Position numbers and translations under genes: made by a program
DNA from: Halobellus sp. Atlit-31R
GTDB lineage: Archaea; Halobacteriota; Halobacteria; Halobacteriales; Haloferacaceae
Length of the DNA stretch: 64,000 bases
Assembly (NCBI GenBank): GCA_003665935.1
Contig: QPLR01000004.1
Span: 62,001-126,000, forward strand
Direction of reading: 5' to 3'
In this document: positions 53,547-61,788 of the stretch, in pieces
Layout: each line of letters starts with the position of its first letter
Numbering within the stretch: the stretch's first letter is position 1
Notes under the pieces: generated by a model
Seen by the model: the letters and a program-made list of their open reading frames with translations, nothing else
The model's database searches: none
Told to the model about the DNA's origin: nothing

Positions 53547-54955
53547 TGAGTCGGTCGGACTCCCGCCGCAGCGACGCGCTCCGGCTCGTCGCTGCGCTCG
53601 CCGCCATCTTCGCGGCGACGGCGGCGTCCTCGCGGATGCTGGTGGCGGCGTGGGACGACCACGGCCTCGTCTATCACCTCGTCCACGGCTTCGGCCGGAC
53701 TCTGGGCTGGGGGATCGACGGCGTCGTCGTCTTCGCAGCGCTCGTCGGCGTGACGCTCGTCGTCGCGTTCGCGGCCGACGAGGACAAACACGTTCAGGGG
53801 CTCTTGCTCCTCGCCGCGATCGCGCTCGTGTTCGTCCCGACGCTGTTCGTCTTGGGCCGCTGGCAGATCGACTTCGCGTCGCATCCGATCCCGGCCGCCG
53901 CAGGCGTCCTCGTCGGGGGCGTGGTCGTCGCCGTCGGCGCGGCGGTCCCGCCGTTCAGCGACGGCCGCGTCTCGTTTCCCAACGCCGCCCGTGCACTGTA
54001 CGCGACTGTCGGTGGCATCGCCGTCGTGGGCTTCCTCGAGCGGTATCTCCCCTACGAGAGCCCCGTCGTCGTCGTCGAGAACACGCCGACGATCGATCAG
54101 GTCGCCGCCGGCCCCCTGACGCCACTCGTCGATCTGGTCTCCGTCTTCGCACTGGTGTATCTGCTGTCGTACTTCACTCGGTACTCCGACGTCACCGACG
54201 TGGTGATCTCCTCGCCGGACGACGAGACGGTCGCCGGCTTCCTGGGTGGTCTGTTCCACGCCGCCGATCGACGCTACGGAGCGACGTCGCTCGAAGGCGG
54301 CGCAGTCCTGAACGCCGCGCGCAGCCGACAGCACTCGCTCCCGCGGATCACCGGTCGCGTCGCGTTCCAGTTCCGTCCCGGAGACAGTCTCTTCGTCAGA
54401 CGCCGAGAGGTTTCCTACGACAACGTGCGCCCGGTGAGCCCCTCCGACGCCGACGCGGTCGCAGACGTGGCCGACCAGCGCTCGGACCTCGGATCGCGGC
54501 TCTGGCTCGGCTTCCGACGGCACCTCCTCTTGGCCGCCCCCGCGGTCGTCCGCTCGCAGCTCCGTCGGTCGGGCGGTGCCCACCTCGACCGACTCGTCCG
54601 CTCCGACGTCATCTTACTGCTCGCACCCGTCTCCGACGTGCTCCGGGAGTGGGAGGTCGACCCGGACGGCGACTTCGACGACTCCTGGGTTCGAGAGCGG
54701 GAGTATCTGGGCGTCTACGACGATCTCGCGGCCGCGTGCGTCGGCTCGTCGATGCCCGACGTCTACGTGATCGCGACGGACGCCGACGTCGTCCTCGATC
54801 TGCACCGCGCCGACTCCCTCGACAGCGGCCAGTTCCTCCGGTTCCTCCGCGACGACGTGCTCGGACTCGGTCGCGACTGTAGCGGGCGCGTCTACCCCGT
54901 CGTCGGCATCAGCGACGACGCAGACGGCTACGACGACGTCCTCCAGTCTCTCTGA
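53546..54955 (+). CDS. polytopic membrane protein of the tubulin-like cluster
   Basis: A 469-residue protein with about six N-terminal helices (to about residue 225), then a cytoplasmic region of about 240 residues. The soluble part contains FHAADRRYGATSLEGGAVLNAARS and blocks like VILLLAPVSDVLREWEV and DVYVIATDADVVLDL, which look like a Rossmann-type or GTPase-like fold without a visible P-loop. Its ATG overlaps the stop of the tubulin-like gene (TAATG), a sign of translational coupling. It may anchor the tubulin-like protein to the membrane. No family known to me. Confidence 0.8.
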   Translation: MSRSDSRRSDALRLVAALAAIFAATAASSRMLVAAWDDHGLVYHLVHGFGRTLGWGIDGVVVFAALVGVTLVVAFAADEDKHVQGLLLLAAIALVFVPTLFVLGRWQIDFASHPIPAAAGVLVGGVVVAVGAAVPPFSDGRVSFPNAARALYATVGGIAVVGFLERYLPYESPVVVVENTPTIDQVAAGPLTPLVDLVSVFALVYLLSYFTRYSDVTDVVISSPDDETVAGFLGGLFHAADRRYGATSLEGGAVLNAARSRQHSLPRITGRVAFQFRPGDSLFVRRREVSYDNVRPVSPSDADAVADVADQRSDLGSRLWLGFRRHLLLAAPAVVRSQLRRSGGAHLDRLVRSDVILLLAPVSDVLREWEVDPDGDFDDSWVREREYLGVYDDLAAACVGSSMPDVYVIATDADVVLDLHRADSLDSGQFLRFLRDDVLGLGRDCSGRVYPVVGISDDADGYDDVLQSL

Positions 54956-55060
54956 GCGGAGGGCGGCCGTTCCGTCGACGGACGCGCGAGGCGAGTGCCT
55001 CGGGCGACCCCGAGCGGTTCACCGCCCCGATCGCTCGGACCGTCCGGCCACTTGGGTGGC

Positions 55061-55070
55061 TTTTAATATA
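55061..55070 (+). promoter_or_regulatory. TATA-box candidate for the GTPase gene
   Basis: TTTTAATATA ends 21 bases before the ATG at 55092 and makes the earlier in-frame starts (55056, 55080) unlikely, because they lie before or too near the predicted transcription start. The gene therefore also has its own promoter inside the cluster. Confidence 0.5.
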
Positions 55071-55091
55071 TCACCGGCTATGGATATCTGT

Positions 55092-57176
55092 ATGTCACTG
55101 CTCCCGTCCCTGACGCCGAAGAACAGGCGGCAACGACGGCTGTTGTTCTTCCTCTCGATCTTGCTGATGCTCGTCGCCGGCCTCTCGGTCATCGAACTCC
55201 TCGCGACCGCGTGGGGCACGTGGGGGCTCGCCCGCAACGCGCTCCGCGGAGGGATGAACGCGGTCGGTCTCCCCGCCACGGTCTTTTACTACGTCCCGCT
55301 GGGTATCTACGTGGGGCTGGTCGTCGGACTACTCCTGGACTCGTTCAAATACGTCCAGGGCGTGATCGTCGCCGGCGCGACGCTGCTTGCGATCCCCACG
55401 GTGTTTCTCCCCCGAGGCGTCTTTCTCCAGCCGCTCGCGACGTCGTTCGGCCCGAACACGGTGCTCACCACGATTCTGGCCGCCGGCGCGGCGCTCCGCG
55501 CTAGCGGCGTCACGCTCGACAGCCTCCAGCGCGAACCTCGCGAGTATCCCCGTCTCCCGTCGCTCATCTTCTGGCTCACTCTCGCGCTGGTCGTCTTCGG
55601 ACTCGCGGAAGCGCACTTCGCCTACCGGAGTCCGGTCCTCGCCGTCCAGGACGGCTTCGTGACACAGCCGTTCGTGTTCGAGGGGTTCGTCGGCGCACAG
55701 GCGGCCGTTCACGTCGCCGCTGCGGGCGTCCTGCTGCCGGCGCTTCGGTACTTTACCACATACGAGCGCGGAATGAACGTCATTATGATCGGCCCGAAAC
55801 GGAGCGGCAAGAGCGCCGTCTTCGGCGGACTCCACCTCTACATCCGGGACAACGTCGATCAGGGCGGCGAGGCGGCGTTCCGCGTCAGCACGCTGCGCCG
55901 CGACATCGAGAGCGGCGAGTTCCCGGACGCGACGCCGGCGACGCTGCAGCGCGGGAGCGGTTCTGACGCCGGCAGCAGCCAACCGATGCTCCTCGAACTC
56001 CCCTACTCCTGGGGGCGGTTTCTCCGGACGCGCGTCCGGTTCAGCGCCGTCGACTACCCGGGTGAGGCGCTCGAAGAGATCCTCGAGAACGTCGTCGAGG
56101 CCGCTCGACAGCGGACGCAGGGCGCGACCGGCGCGCTCGCGACCGACGGCGGTCGGAACGACTCCTCGGATTTCGACATCCCGTTCTCGGACGCCGCGGA
56201 CGACGATGAGTCGTCGAGCGACGACTCGGATGCCGACGACGAGCCGAGCGACGACTGGGCGCTCGGCGAAACCGACGACGCGGCGGGCGGTTCGACGACC
56301 GAGTGGGACAACACCACCTTCGACGTGGACGACGGTGCCGCGGAGACCGCCGATACGTCGCTCTCACTCGACGACGAGTCCTCGTTCGAGGCCGACCAGC
56401 CCGCCGAGTCGAGCGGCTCTGCGGCCGGCTCCACGGGCGAAGAGCTGTTCGGCGACCGGTCCAGTAGTGCCGCGACCGGAAGTCTCCTCGACAGCGACGA
56501 CGGCGACGACGAGCCGACTGTCGACCCCGCGTCGTCGTGGGCGGCGGCGACGAGCGTCGTCCGCGACGCGGAGAGCATCGACGAGATGATTCCCGGCATC
56601 CGCGGCTGCGTCCACAACGCGGACCGGATCGTGCTCACGCTGCCGCTCGACGACTTCGTCGCGCCGGTCATCGCGCGCGGCAACGTCCCGCCGTATCTCC
56701 GCGACCGCGTCGTTACGCCGGACGAACTCGACGACCACCGACGCAGCGAGATCCGACCGATCGAGTACGACGGCAAGACGTACGCGATCAAGGGACCGGA
56801 CCGCGAACCCCTGGACAACTACCTGTTCTGGTACGAGTCGCTCCGGAGCGTCTACCCCGACAAGGACGTCGTCATCGTCGGGACGATGGCCGACTGGATG
56901 CTCGAAGACTTCAAGGCCAACAGTTCGACGAACGAGTCGCCACAGGCAGACGCCTACCAGGAGTTCTGCGAGTACGTCCGCGACGAGATCGTCAGAGAGC
57001 AGACGCCCGCGATCAATCAGGTGTTCGGCGGCCGCGACCCCGACCCGCTGCATCTGCTCTGGTACGACATCGCCAACGACGACCCCGCCGGCACGGACGA
57101 ACTCCGGATCGAGGTCGGCGGCCCCGCGTCCGTGCTCAAGGGTGCGCGGCAGTTCATGCAGCGAATCAACGAGTGA
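55092..57176 (+). CDS. membrane-anchored GTPase-like protein with acidic insert
   Basis: A 694-residue protein. About six helices fill the first 220 residues. A Walker-A loop GPKRSGKS (residues 234-241) and a G3-like DYPG (321-324) suggest a small-GTPase-like domain; the G4 position may be TMAD (598-601), where NKxD or TKxD is usual. Between these, residues about 353-480 form a disordered stretch of Asp, Ser and Glu (DDESSSDDSDADDEPSDD). The C-terminal part continues the domain (VIVGTMADW, HLLWYDIANDD). It should sit at the membrane with the GTPase inside the cell and may regulate the tubulin-like protein or a transport step. Start chosen by the TATA box. Function inferred only from motifs and neighbours. 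Confidence 0.83.
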   Translation: MSLLPSLTPKNRRQRRLLFFLSILLMLVAGLSVIELLATAWGTWGLARNALRGGMNAVGLPATVFYYVPLGIYVGLVVGLLLDSFKYVQGVIVAGATLLAIPTVFLPRGVFLQPLATSFGPNTVLTTILAAGAALRASGVTLDSLQREPREYPRLPSLIFWLTLALVVFGLAEAHFAYRSPVLAVQDGFVTQPFVFEGFVGAQAAVHVAAAGVLLPALRYFTTYERGMNVIMIGPKRSGKSAVFGGLHLYIRDNVDQGGEAAFRVSTLRRDIESGEFPDATPATLQRGSGSDAGSSQPMLLELPYSWGRFLRTRVRFSAVDYPGEALEEILENVVEAARQRTQGATGALATDGGRNDSSDFDIPFSDAADDDESSSDDSDADDEPSDDWALGETDDAAGGSTTEWDNTTFDVDDGAAETADTSLSLDDESSFEADQPAESSGSAAGSTGEELFGDRSSSAATGSLLDSDDGDDEPTVDPASSWAAATSVVRDAESIDEMIPGIRGCVHNADRIVLTLPLDDFVAPVIARGNVPPYLRDRVVTPDELDDHRRSEIRPIEYDGKTYAIKGPDREPLDNYLFWYESLRSVYPDKDVVIVGTMADWMLEDFKANSSTNESPQADAYQEFCEYVRDEIVREQTPAINQVFGGRDPDPLHLLWYDIANDDPAGTDELRIEVGGPASVLKGARQFMQRINE

Positions 57177-57206
57177 ATCGATGACGCGACAGAGACTACT
57201 GTTCCG

Positions 57207-58478
57207 ATGAGCCGATTTCGCCTCTACGGCAGCGGTGGCCGTCCGGTATACGACTCCGCGGGCGACCCCTCAGATCGGCGGCTCGACCGCATCAAACGGG
57301 AGTTCAACGCCGGCGTCGCGATGTTCTACGACCCCGGTGCGGGGCTGGTTCGCGGGCAGGTGAAGATCCACCGTCGCAGCCCCGAACAGTTCGTTGCGAC
57401 CTACCAGACGGACGCCGACGAGGATCTGTTGACCGGTCTCGTCGACGGTGTCCGGCGCGTCGTCGACCGCCGCGAGTGGACCGTCCAGTACGGGATCGGC
57501 GGCAACCAGGCGCTCTTCGATGCCCTCGCGGACGGTTCGGCGTTCGATCCCGAGGCGGTCAGTGCTGTCGAAGCGGACCTCGCGGCCCATTCGATCGCCC
57601 CCGACGACCTCCGGGCCGCGGTGGCTGCGGAGGGTGCGGTCGACCTCCGCGTTCCCGACTACGCCACCGCCGCTGCAGCGCTCGCGTACGTCCGCGAGGA
57701 GTTCCCCGACTACGCCGTGGCCGTCACGGAGTCGACCGACGTCGAGACGATCGCCGCGGCCGACGTCTTTGTTCGCCCGGCCCGCGAGGTCGACCGCGTC
57801 TCGCCCGGTCCGGCCTTCGCCGCCCGACTCGACCGCCACCGTGCGGCCGCGGCTGCCGACGCGTTCGAACGCGCGGTCGACACGCTCGCGACCAGCGTCG
57901 ACGCCGATGCGGGCGAGGTCGCACCGAAGCTCGCGGCGACGTTCGACGGGCGCGCGCCGGTCTCGGAGCTCGACGTGCGGCTCGTCGTTCCCGACCCCGC
58001 GGCCGCTCGCCGCAGTTTCCGACGGACGCTCCTGTACTGTCTGCCCGGCGCGATCCTCTTCGGGACCGTCTCGGGGTTACTCTGGCCCGGCGGCCCCGTC
58101 GACCTCGGCGCGGGCTCGGGACTGCCGCTTCATCTCCTCGGCCTCGCCGTCGGGCTCGGCTGGCTCGTGACGGGCCTCCTGGCGAGCGTGGCCCGCGCCC
58201 CCGAGCGTGCCCCGGCGACGGAGCCGACAGGTGACGAGGCGACGGAGGCAGCACAGCGTGCGCTCGATGCGCTCCGTCGACTCTCGATGGCCGCCGACGA
58301 GAGCGCCGTCCGGAACGCGCTCACGACCGTGCTGGACCCCTACGACGTCGTCGTCGAACCCGCAGCCGAGCGCCGCCGCCGTCGAACCCGGTCGAACGCG
58401 ATTGCCGCTGCCGTCTCGGCAGCCGCCGCCGGCCTCGCGCTCGCTCTCGTCTACTTCGGCTCGACGGCGATGGGGTGA
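57207..58478 (+). CDS. membrane protein of the tubulin-like cluster, function unknown
   Basis: A 423-residue protein. The soluble N-terminal 270 residues start MSRFRLYGSGGRPVYDS and include AMFYDPGAGLVRGQVKIHRRS and YGIGGNQALFDALADG. Two helices follow near residues 280-325 (YCLPGAILFGTVSGLLW and LLGLAVGLGWLVTGLL), then a helical linker and a last helix at the C-terminus (AVSAAAAGLALALVYFG). It lies 30 bases after the GTPase gene on the same strand and is likely co-transcribed. Family not recognised; with its long cytoplasmic head it could be an adaptor. Confidence 0.75.
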   Translation: MSRFRLYGSGGRPVYDSAGDPSDRRLDRIKREFNAGVAMFYDPGAGLVRGQVKIHRRSPEQFVATYQTDADEDLLTGLVDGVRRVVDRREWTVQYGIGGNQALFDALADGSAFDPEAVSAVEADLAAHSIAPDDLRAAVAAEGAVDLRVPDYATAAAALAYVREEFPDYAVAVTESTDVETIAAADVFVRPAREVDRVSPGPAFAARLDRHRAAAAADAFERAVDTLATSVDADAGEVAPKLAATFDGRAPVSELDVRLVVPDPAAARRSFRRTLLYCLPGAILFGTVSGLLWPGGPVDLGAGSGLPLHLLGLAVGLGWLVTGLLASVARAPERAPATEPTGDEATEAAQRALDALRRLSMAADESAVRNALTTVLDPYDVVVEPAAERRRRRTRSNAIAAAVSAAAAGLALALVYFGSTAMG

Positions 58479-58615
58479 ACACGCGGCGCTCGTGGAGTTG
58501 ACTTTTTGTCGCTCCACGTCGCAGATGACGCTATGCCGATAGTTTGTAGTCGTTTTTGCACTCCCTCACTGGGGGTGCGGCTCCGAACCTCGCCTCACAC
58601 GATGGGGGTCCAGAC

Positions 58616-61600
58616 GTGAGCGACAGCGGATACGCCGCGGTGGGATCGCTCGATACCGGGTCGGTCGCGCGGGTCGCCGTCAGCGACTCCCGCATCGCGC
58701 TGGCCTCCGTTTCGGGCGGAATCTCGCTTCTCGCGGCCGACGACCCCGACGGATCGCAGTTCGACGTCGACGGGCGGCCGCGCGGTCTCGCCGTCGACTC
58801 ACTCGTCTACGTTGCGCTCGACGACCGCATCGTGGCGTTCGACTCCGAGGGCTCGACCCGCTGGCGACTCGACGTCGCGGGGGTCTCGACGCTTACGTCT
58901 CTCTCCGAGCAGTCGCTACTCGTCGCCGCGACCGACGCCGACGAGTTCGTCGGGATCGACGCCCGCGAGGGTACAGAGCGGTTCCGGATGGACAGAACAC
59001 ACGCCGACGTCGCCGAAAACGTCGTTCTGACCGGCCGCGACGACCGCGTTCTGGCCGGCGCGTCGTGGTATCTCACGGCGTTCGACGCGCGGGGGAACCG
59101 CAGGCACGAACTCGACGTCGACGGTGCGATCACCGGGATCGGCCTCCTCGCGGACGTCGTCGTCGTCTCGCTCCGCGGAGGTCGCCTCGCCGGTGTCGAC
59201 GTCGCGTCCGGCACGACGCTGTGGGAGCGAAAGCAGTCCGTCGACTGGTTGGCCCCGTCCGGCGGCGACGCGCTCTACGGTACTGTCGGCGGCCGCATCG
59301 TTCGCATAACTTCCGACGGCGACGTGACCGGCGTAGCCGACCTCTCTCGGTCCACCTCCGGCCGGACGGCGGTCACGACGGACGGGTCGCTCGCGTGTCG
59401 CATCGACGGACGGACGGTCGAGCTGTTCCGTCCGGACGACTCGGTCGCCGACGTCGCCGTCGCGCTCCAGTCTTCGTCCGCACGGACGGGCGAAGAGGTC
59501 ACCGTCGACGTCGCGAGCCGCGGGAACCCAGCCCGCGGCGAGGTCCGGATCGAAAGCGACGAGGCGTCGTTCAGTCCGGCGTCGCGCTCGGTGCGGCTCG
59601 GTAGCGGCGACCGGACGACGCTCCCTTTCACGCTCCGGAACGCGACCGAAGGCTCGGTGGCGGTGACAGTCGAGTTCGCCTCGGCGACAGACCGCGATGC
59701 GGAGCCGACTCGCGTCCGTGACTCGCTCCGCGTCGTCCCGACCGCTCCGGAACTCGACGTCGACGCGGAGCTCAGCGCCATCGACGACGGGAGCGCCACC
59801 CTCGACGTCTCGGTTTCGACGCCGGACGGACGCGACCTGCCGCAGCTGTCGCTGTCGCCGGGCGACGTGCGAGTCGGCGGCTCGCCCGGGCAGTCGTCGA
59901 TCCGTCGCACGCTCTCGGTTCCGCTCGACACCGATCGCGTCGTAGTCACGCCGCAGACGGCTCGCCGGCAGCCAACGCAGATCGACCTCTCGCTGCCCGC
60001 GACGCCACTGTCGGCGTCGGTCAGCGCTCGCGACGGCTTCGTCGACGTGACGCTCGTGAACGAGTCGCCGGTCACAGTGGACGACGCGGTCCGCGTCGCC
60101 GGCTCCATCCTTCCGGCGCCGTTCTCGCGGTCGCTCTCCTTCGCACCCGGCGAGCGCGTCACGCTGGCGCTCCCAGCCGTCGACTCCGGACCCGGCGAGA
60201 TCTCCGTCGAAGCGGGCACGCTCTCTGCGTCGACCACCCTCACACTCGACCGGGCGGCGCTTGCTGACGGGCAACCCGCCCGACGCGGAACCGCCCCGGA
60301 CGGGTCGGACTTCGCGCCTCGGGACGAGACGCGGCAGGAGGTGCCCTTGCGGAGCGACCACCGGGAGCACGACGCCGCGACCGCCGAGGGCAGTCGCGTC
60401 ACGGATCGCGCTGCTCCGTCTGATGTCGGGACGACCTCTGAGCGAGAGAACGCCGCTGCGTCGGCGGCTGAGGGGGACACTGACGCCACGAGGACCGAGC
60501 GAAAGTCCGACGCTACGGGGTCCGAGCGGGAGACCGACACACATACGCGACCCGCGCGGGACTCCGACGCGGTCGTCGACGTCCCCGACATCGGCGACCT
60601 CGAACCGTCGCTCCCGGCGGTGACGGACCGGGAGTCCACCTCGTCGCGGTCGGAGTCGACACCCGACGACCATCCGGCGGTGTCGCCCGCTGACGACGGT
60701 GAGGCGAATGCCGGCGACGAGCGCCCCGCCGACGTGTCGCCCGCGCCGGCCGCGCCGGCCGCGCCGGAGCCGATCACGCTCACGCGGCACCTCGATTCGG
60801 AGTCCGTGCCCGAGGGTCACGCCGTCGCAGAGCGACTGACGGTCTCGAACTCCTCGTCGGGGCGACTCTCCGTGACGCTCGAATCTGGGGAGACGCGGGA
60901 GACGCTCCGGCTCGCCCCCGGCGAAGAGGCAGGGGTCTCGCGCTACCACGCCGGCTGGGAGACCACCACCCTCGACGTACCCGCAGTCACCGCCCGCACC
61001 GACGACTACGAGACTTCGGTCCCGGCGAAGTCAGTCGCCGTCGAGTCCGCGCCGGTCGTCGTCCGCCCGACGCTCTTCGAGTCCGGATCGTCGACCGACG
61101 TCCGCCTCGAGGTGGAGAACGGACTCGACCGACGGTGTTCGATCGCGGAGGTCGGCGCACGCGGATTCACGCGCGGAGTCCCGTTCGACGGATTCGACGT
61201 CGACCCCGGCTCGACGAGCGCCTCGGAGAGGGCGTATCAGGGCACGCCGGTCGAGAACCCCGCGCTGACGTACGTCAGAATCACGCAGCGCCGCAAGCCG
61301 ATCCAGACCATCGCGCCAGTCCGCGACCGAGCATCCGCCCCCGTCGAGATCGCCGTGCAGTCGGTCGACGATCTCGGCGGCCGCGACACGAACGTCTTGC
61401 TCGCAGTGACGAACGGGGGCGACGTTCCCCTCGACGTCCAGATCGAAGCGACGGGCGAGGCTCCGGACGACTATCTCTATTCGATGTCGGAGCTGGACGG
61501 CCTCCCGCCCGGCGAGACGGCGACGCATCGCGTCGAGTGTACCGTCGACGACGACCGCCTCGAACTCCCGATCGAGTTGGCGGCTACTCCCTCGGACGCG

Positions 61601-61762
61601 GCTTCTGCGGACGATCCGTGGGCCGAGACCGTCTTGATCTCCGGCGACCGGGCGGCGACGGCCGCAGCGTGGACGGTCGACCGCGGGGACGCGACCGACG
61701 AGGACGCGTTCGACGCTCCCACGACGCTCTCGACGCCGTTCGACCGTCGTTCGGAACAGTGA
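58616..61762 (+). CDS. large beta-propeller and Ig-like repeat protein, probably cytoplasmic
   Basis: A 1048-residue acidic protein with no signal peptide or membrane helix. The first 260 residues resemble a PQQ/WD40-like beta-propeller: repeated strands such as LVYVALDDRIVAFDSEG, LVAATDADEFVGIDAREG and VVVSLRGGRLAGVDVASG. Ig-like or CARDB-like domains follow, then an acidic, Thr/Ser/Arg/Asp-rich linker (about 551-718), then further Ig-like domains to the end (VTARTDDYETSVPAKS, LLAVTNGGDVPLDVQIEATG). The frame also has a TTG start at 58556; the GTG at 58616 fits better with a GGGG Shine-Dalgarno. It lies 137 bases after the previous gene. Its stop faces another Ig-like gene 26 bases away. Perhaps a large scaffold. 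Confidence 0.75.
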   Translation: MSDSGYAAVGSLDTGSVARVAVSDSRIALASVSGGISLLAADDPDGSQFDVDGRPRGLAVDSLVYVALDDRIVAFDSEGSTRWRLDVAGVSTLTSLSEQSLLVAATDADEFVGIDAREGTERFRMDRTHADVAENVVLTGRDDRVLAGASWYLTAFDARGNRRHELDVDGAITGIGLLADVVVVSLRGGRLAGVDVASGTTLWERKQSVDWLAPSGGDALYGTVGGRIVRITSDGDVTGVADLSRSTSGRTAVTTDGSLACRIDGRTVELFRPDDSVADVAVALQSSSARTGEEVTVDVASRGNPARGEVRIESDEASFSPASRSVRLGSGDRTTLPFTLRNATEGSVAVTVEFASATDRDAEPTRVRDSLRVVPTAPELDVDAELSAIDDGSATLDVSVSTPDGRDLPQLSLSPGDVRVGGSPGQSSIRRTLSVPLDTDRVVVTPQTARRQPTQIDLSLPATPLSASVSARDGFVDVTLVNESPVTVDDAVRVAGSILPAPFSRSLSFAPGERVTLALPAVDSGPGEISVEAGTLSASTTLTLDRAALADGQPARRGTAPDGSDFAPRDETRQEVPLRSDHREHDAATAEGSRVTDRAAPSDVGTTSERENAAASAAEGDTDATRTERKSDATGSERETDTHTRPARDSDAVVDVPDIGDLEPSLPAVTDRESTSSRSESTPDDHPAVSPADDGEANAGDERPADVSPAPAAPAAPEPITLTRHLDSESVPEGHAVAERLTVSNSSSGRLSVTLESGETRETLRLAPGEEAGVSRYHAGWETTTLDVPAVTARTDDYETSVPAKSVAVESAPVVVRPTLFESGSSTDVRLEVENGLDRRCSIAEVGARGFTRGVPFDGFDVDPGSTSASERAYQGTPVENPALTYVRITQRRKPIQTIAPVRDRASAPVEIAVQSVDDLGGRDTNVLLAVTNGGDVPLDVQIEATGEAPDDYLYSMSELDGLPPGETATHRVECTVDDDRLELPIELAATPSDAASADDPWAETVLISGDRAATAAAWTVDRGDATDEDAFDAPTTLSTPFDRRSEQ

Positions 61763-61788
61763 CCCCGATAGCGGCGTCGGCGCGCCGA

